23,347 nt of DNA from Candidatus Onthoplasma faecigallinarum (GTDB lineage: Bacteria; Bacillota; Clostridia; Christensenellales; UBA1242), in assembly GCA_018715225.1 (NCBI GenBank), contig DVMB01000069.1, forward strand, positions 1-23,347. The letters run 5' to 3'. The notes beneath the pieces are model-generated. The model worked only from the letters and a program-made list of their open reading frames with translations. It searched no databases and had not been told where the DNA came from. The position numbers and the translations under genes were made by a program. Shown here one piece after another: positions 23,220 through 23,347 of this stretch. How positions within the stretch are numbered: position 1 is the first letter of the stretch; each line of letters begins with the position of its first letter.

Positions 23220-23347
23220 ATTATTCCTTTAGTTATTTATATTTGGTTATTTTTTATTTATGATTATTTTCATTTTTATTTGACAAAAATAATTAATATT
23301 ATTTATAATATTTTATATTAATTTATAAAAATAATTTGAGCATTTTA
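23220..23347 (-). other. AT-rich upstream region of yabP, promoter not resolved
   Basis: On the - strand a TTGTCA (about 23285) with CATAAA 18 nt later could be a SigA promoter. The same CATAAATA, preceded by TCAAATA at 14 nt, partly fits the sigma-E consensus. No gene is seen to the window edge. Confidence 0.3.

Noticed and set aside
1..23347. CRISPR arrays, insertion sequences, rRNA, riboswitches
   Set aside because: No regularly spaced repeats, transposase motifs, rRNA or recognisable riboswitch leaders were seen; the short leaders leave no room for riboswitches.

Overview
The window is AT-rich (roughly one third G+C by eye), uses the standard bacterial code (TGG for Trp, TGA as stop) and looks like the chromosome of an uncultured, Gram-positive, spore-forming (or formerly spore-forming) Clostridia-like member of the Bacillota. 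The lineage call rests on a yabP-yabQ-divIC cluster, a SpoVT regulator and a SpoVB-type flippase, all characteristic of endospore formers. No 16S rRNA or ribosomal protein gene is present, so a genus cannot be named.

Positions 1-7430 (+ strand) hold four genes of a type IV secretion/conjugation-like machine: a VirB2/TrbC-like pilin, an unrecognised single-pass membrane protein with an extreme acidic N-terminal tract, a VirB6/TrbL-like polytopic channel protein with a long cytoplasmic tail, and a VirB4 ATPase whose N-terminus carries two membrane spans like a fused VirB3/PrgI subunit. The pilin has its own terminator, genes 2 and 3 each have a clear promoter, and the block ends in a strong bidirectional terminator. 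No relaxase, coupling ATPase, integrase or cell-wall hydrolase is visible, so this is either the visible part of an integrative element or a resident export system.

Positions 7488-8480 (- strand) hold a methyltransferase broken by a 1-nt frameshift near its start, then tRNA-Arg(CCT) with a textbook promoter and terminator. The tRNA 3' end faces the secretion block, the polarity expected for an integration site.

Positions 8794-14639 are ordinary metabolism and maintenance on the - strand: a large flavin/Fe-S enoate reductase, L-lactate dehydrogenase with a small membrane protein, SpoVT behind a sigma-G-like promoter, an Fe-S uracil-DNA glycosylase-like protein, and a tRNA-dihydrouridine synthase. 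On the + strand follow a SpoVB-like flippase and an HU-like protein whose DNA-intercalating proline is replaced by phenylalanine.

Positions 16562-20353 (- strand) form one compact operon: two CPBP intramembrane proteases, rlmH, an M14 peptidase and tadA, with overlapping or abutting genes. A + strand stand-alone GlmU-type acetyltransferase converges on a VTT/DedA-family membrane protein. The window ends with the yabP-yabQ-divIC-kinase operon.

A recurring feature is extremely short 5' leaders. In four genes (dus, the UDG-like gene, the second CPBP gene and the VTT gene) a perfect TATAAT box sits only 5-6 nt before the ATG with no Shine-Dalgarno sequence, which predicts leaderless mRNAs alongside neighbours that have good ribosome binding sites.
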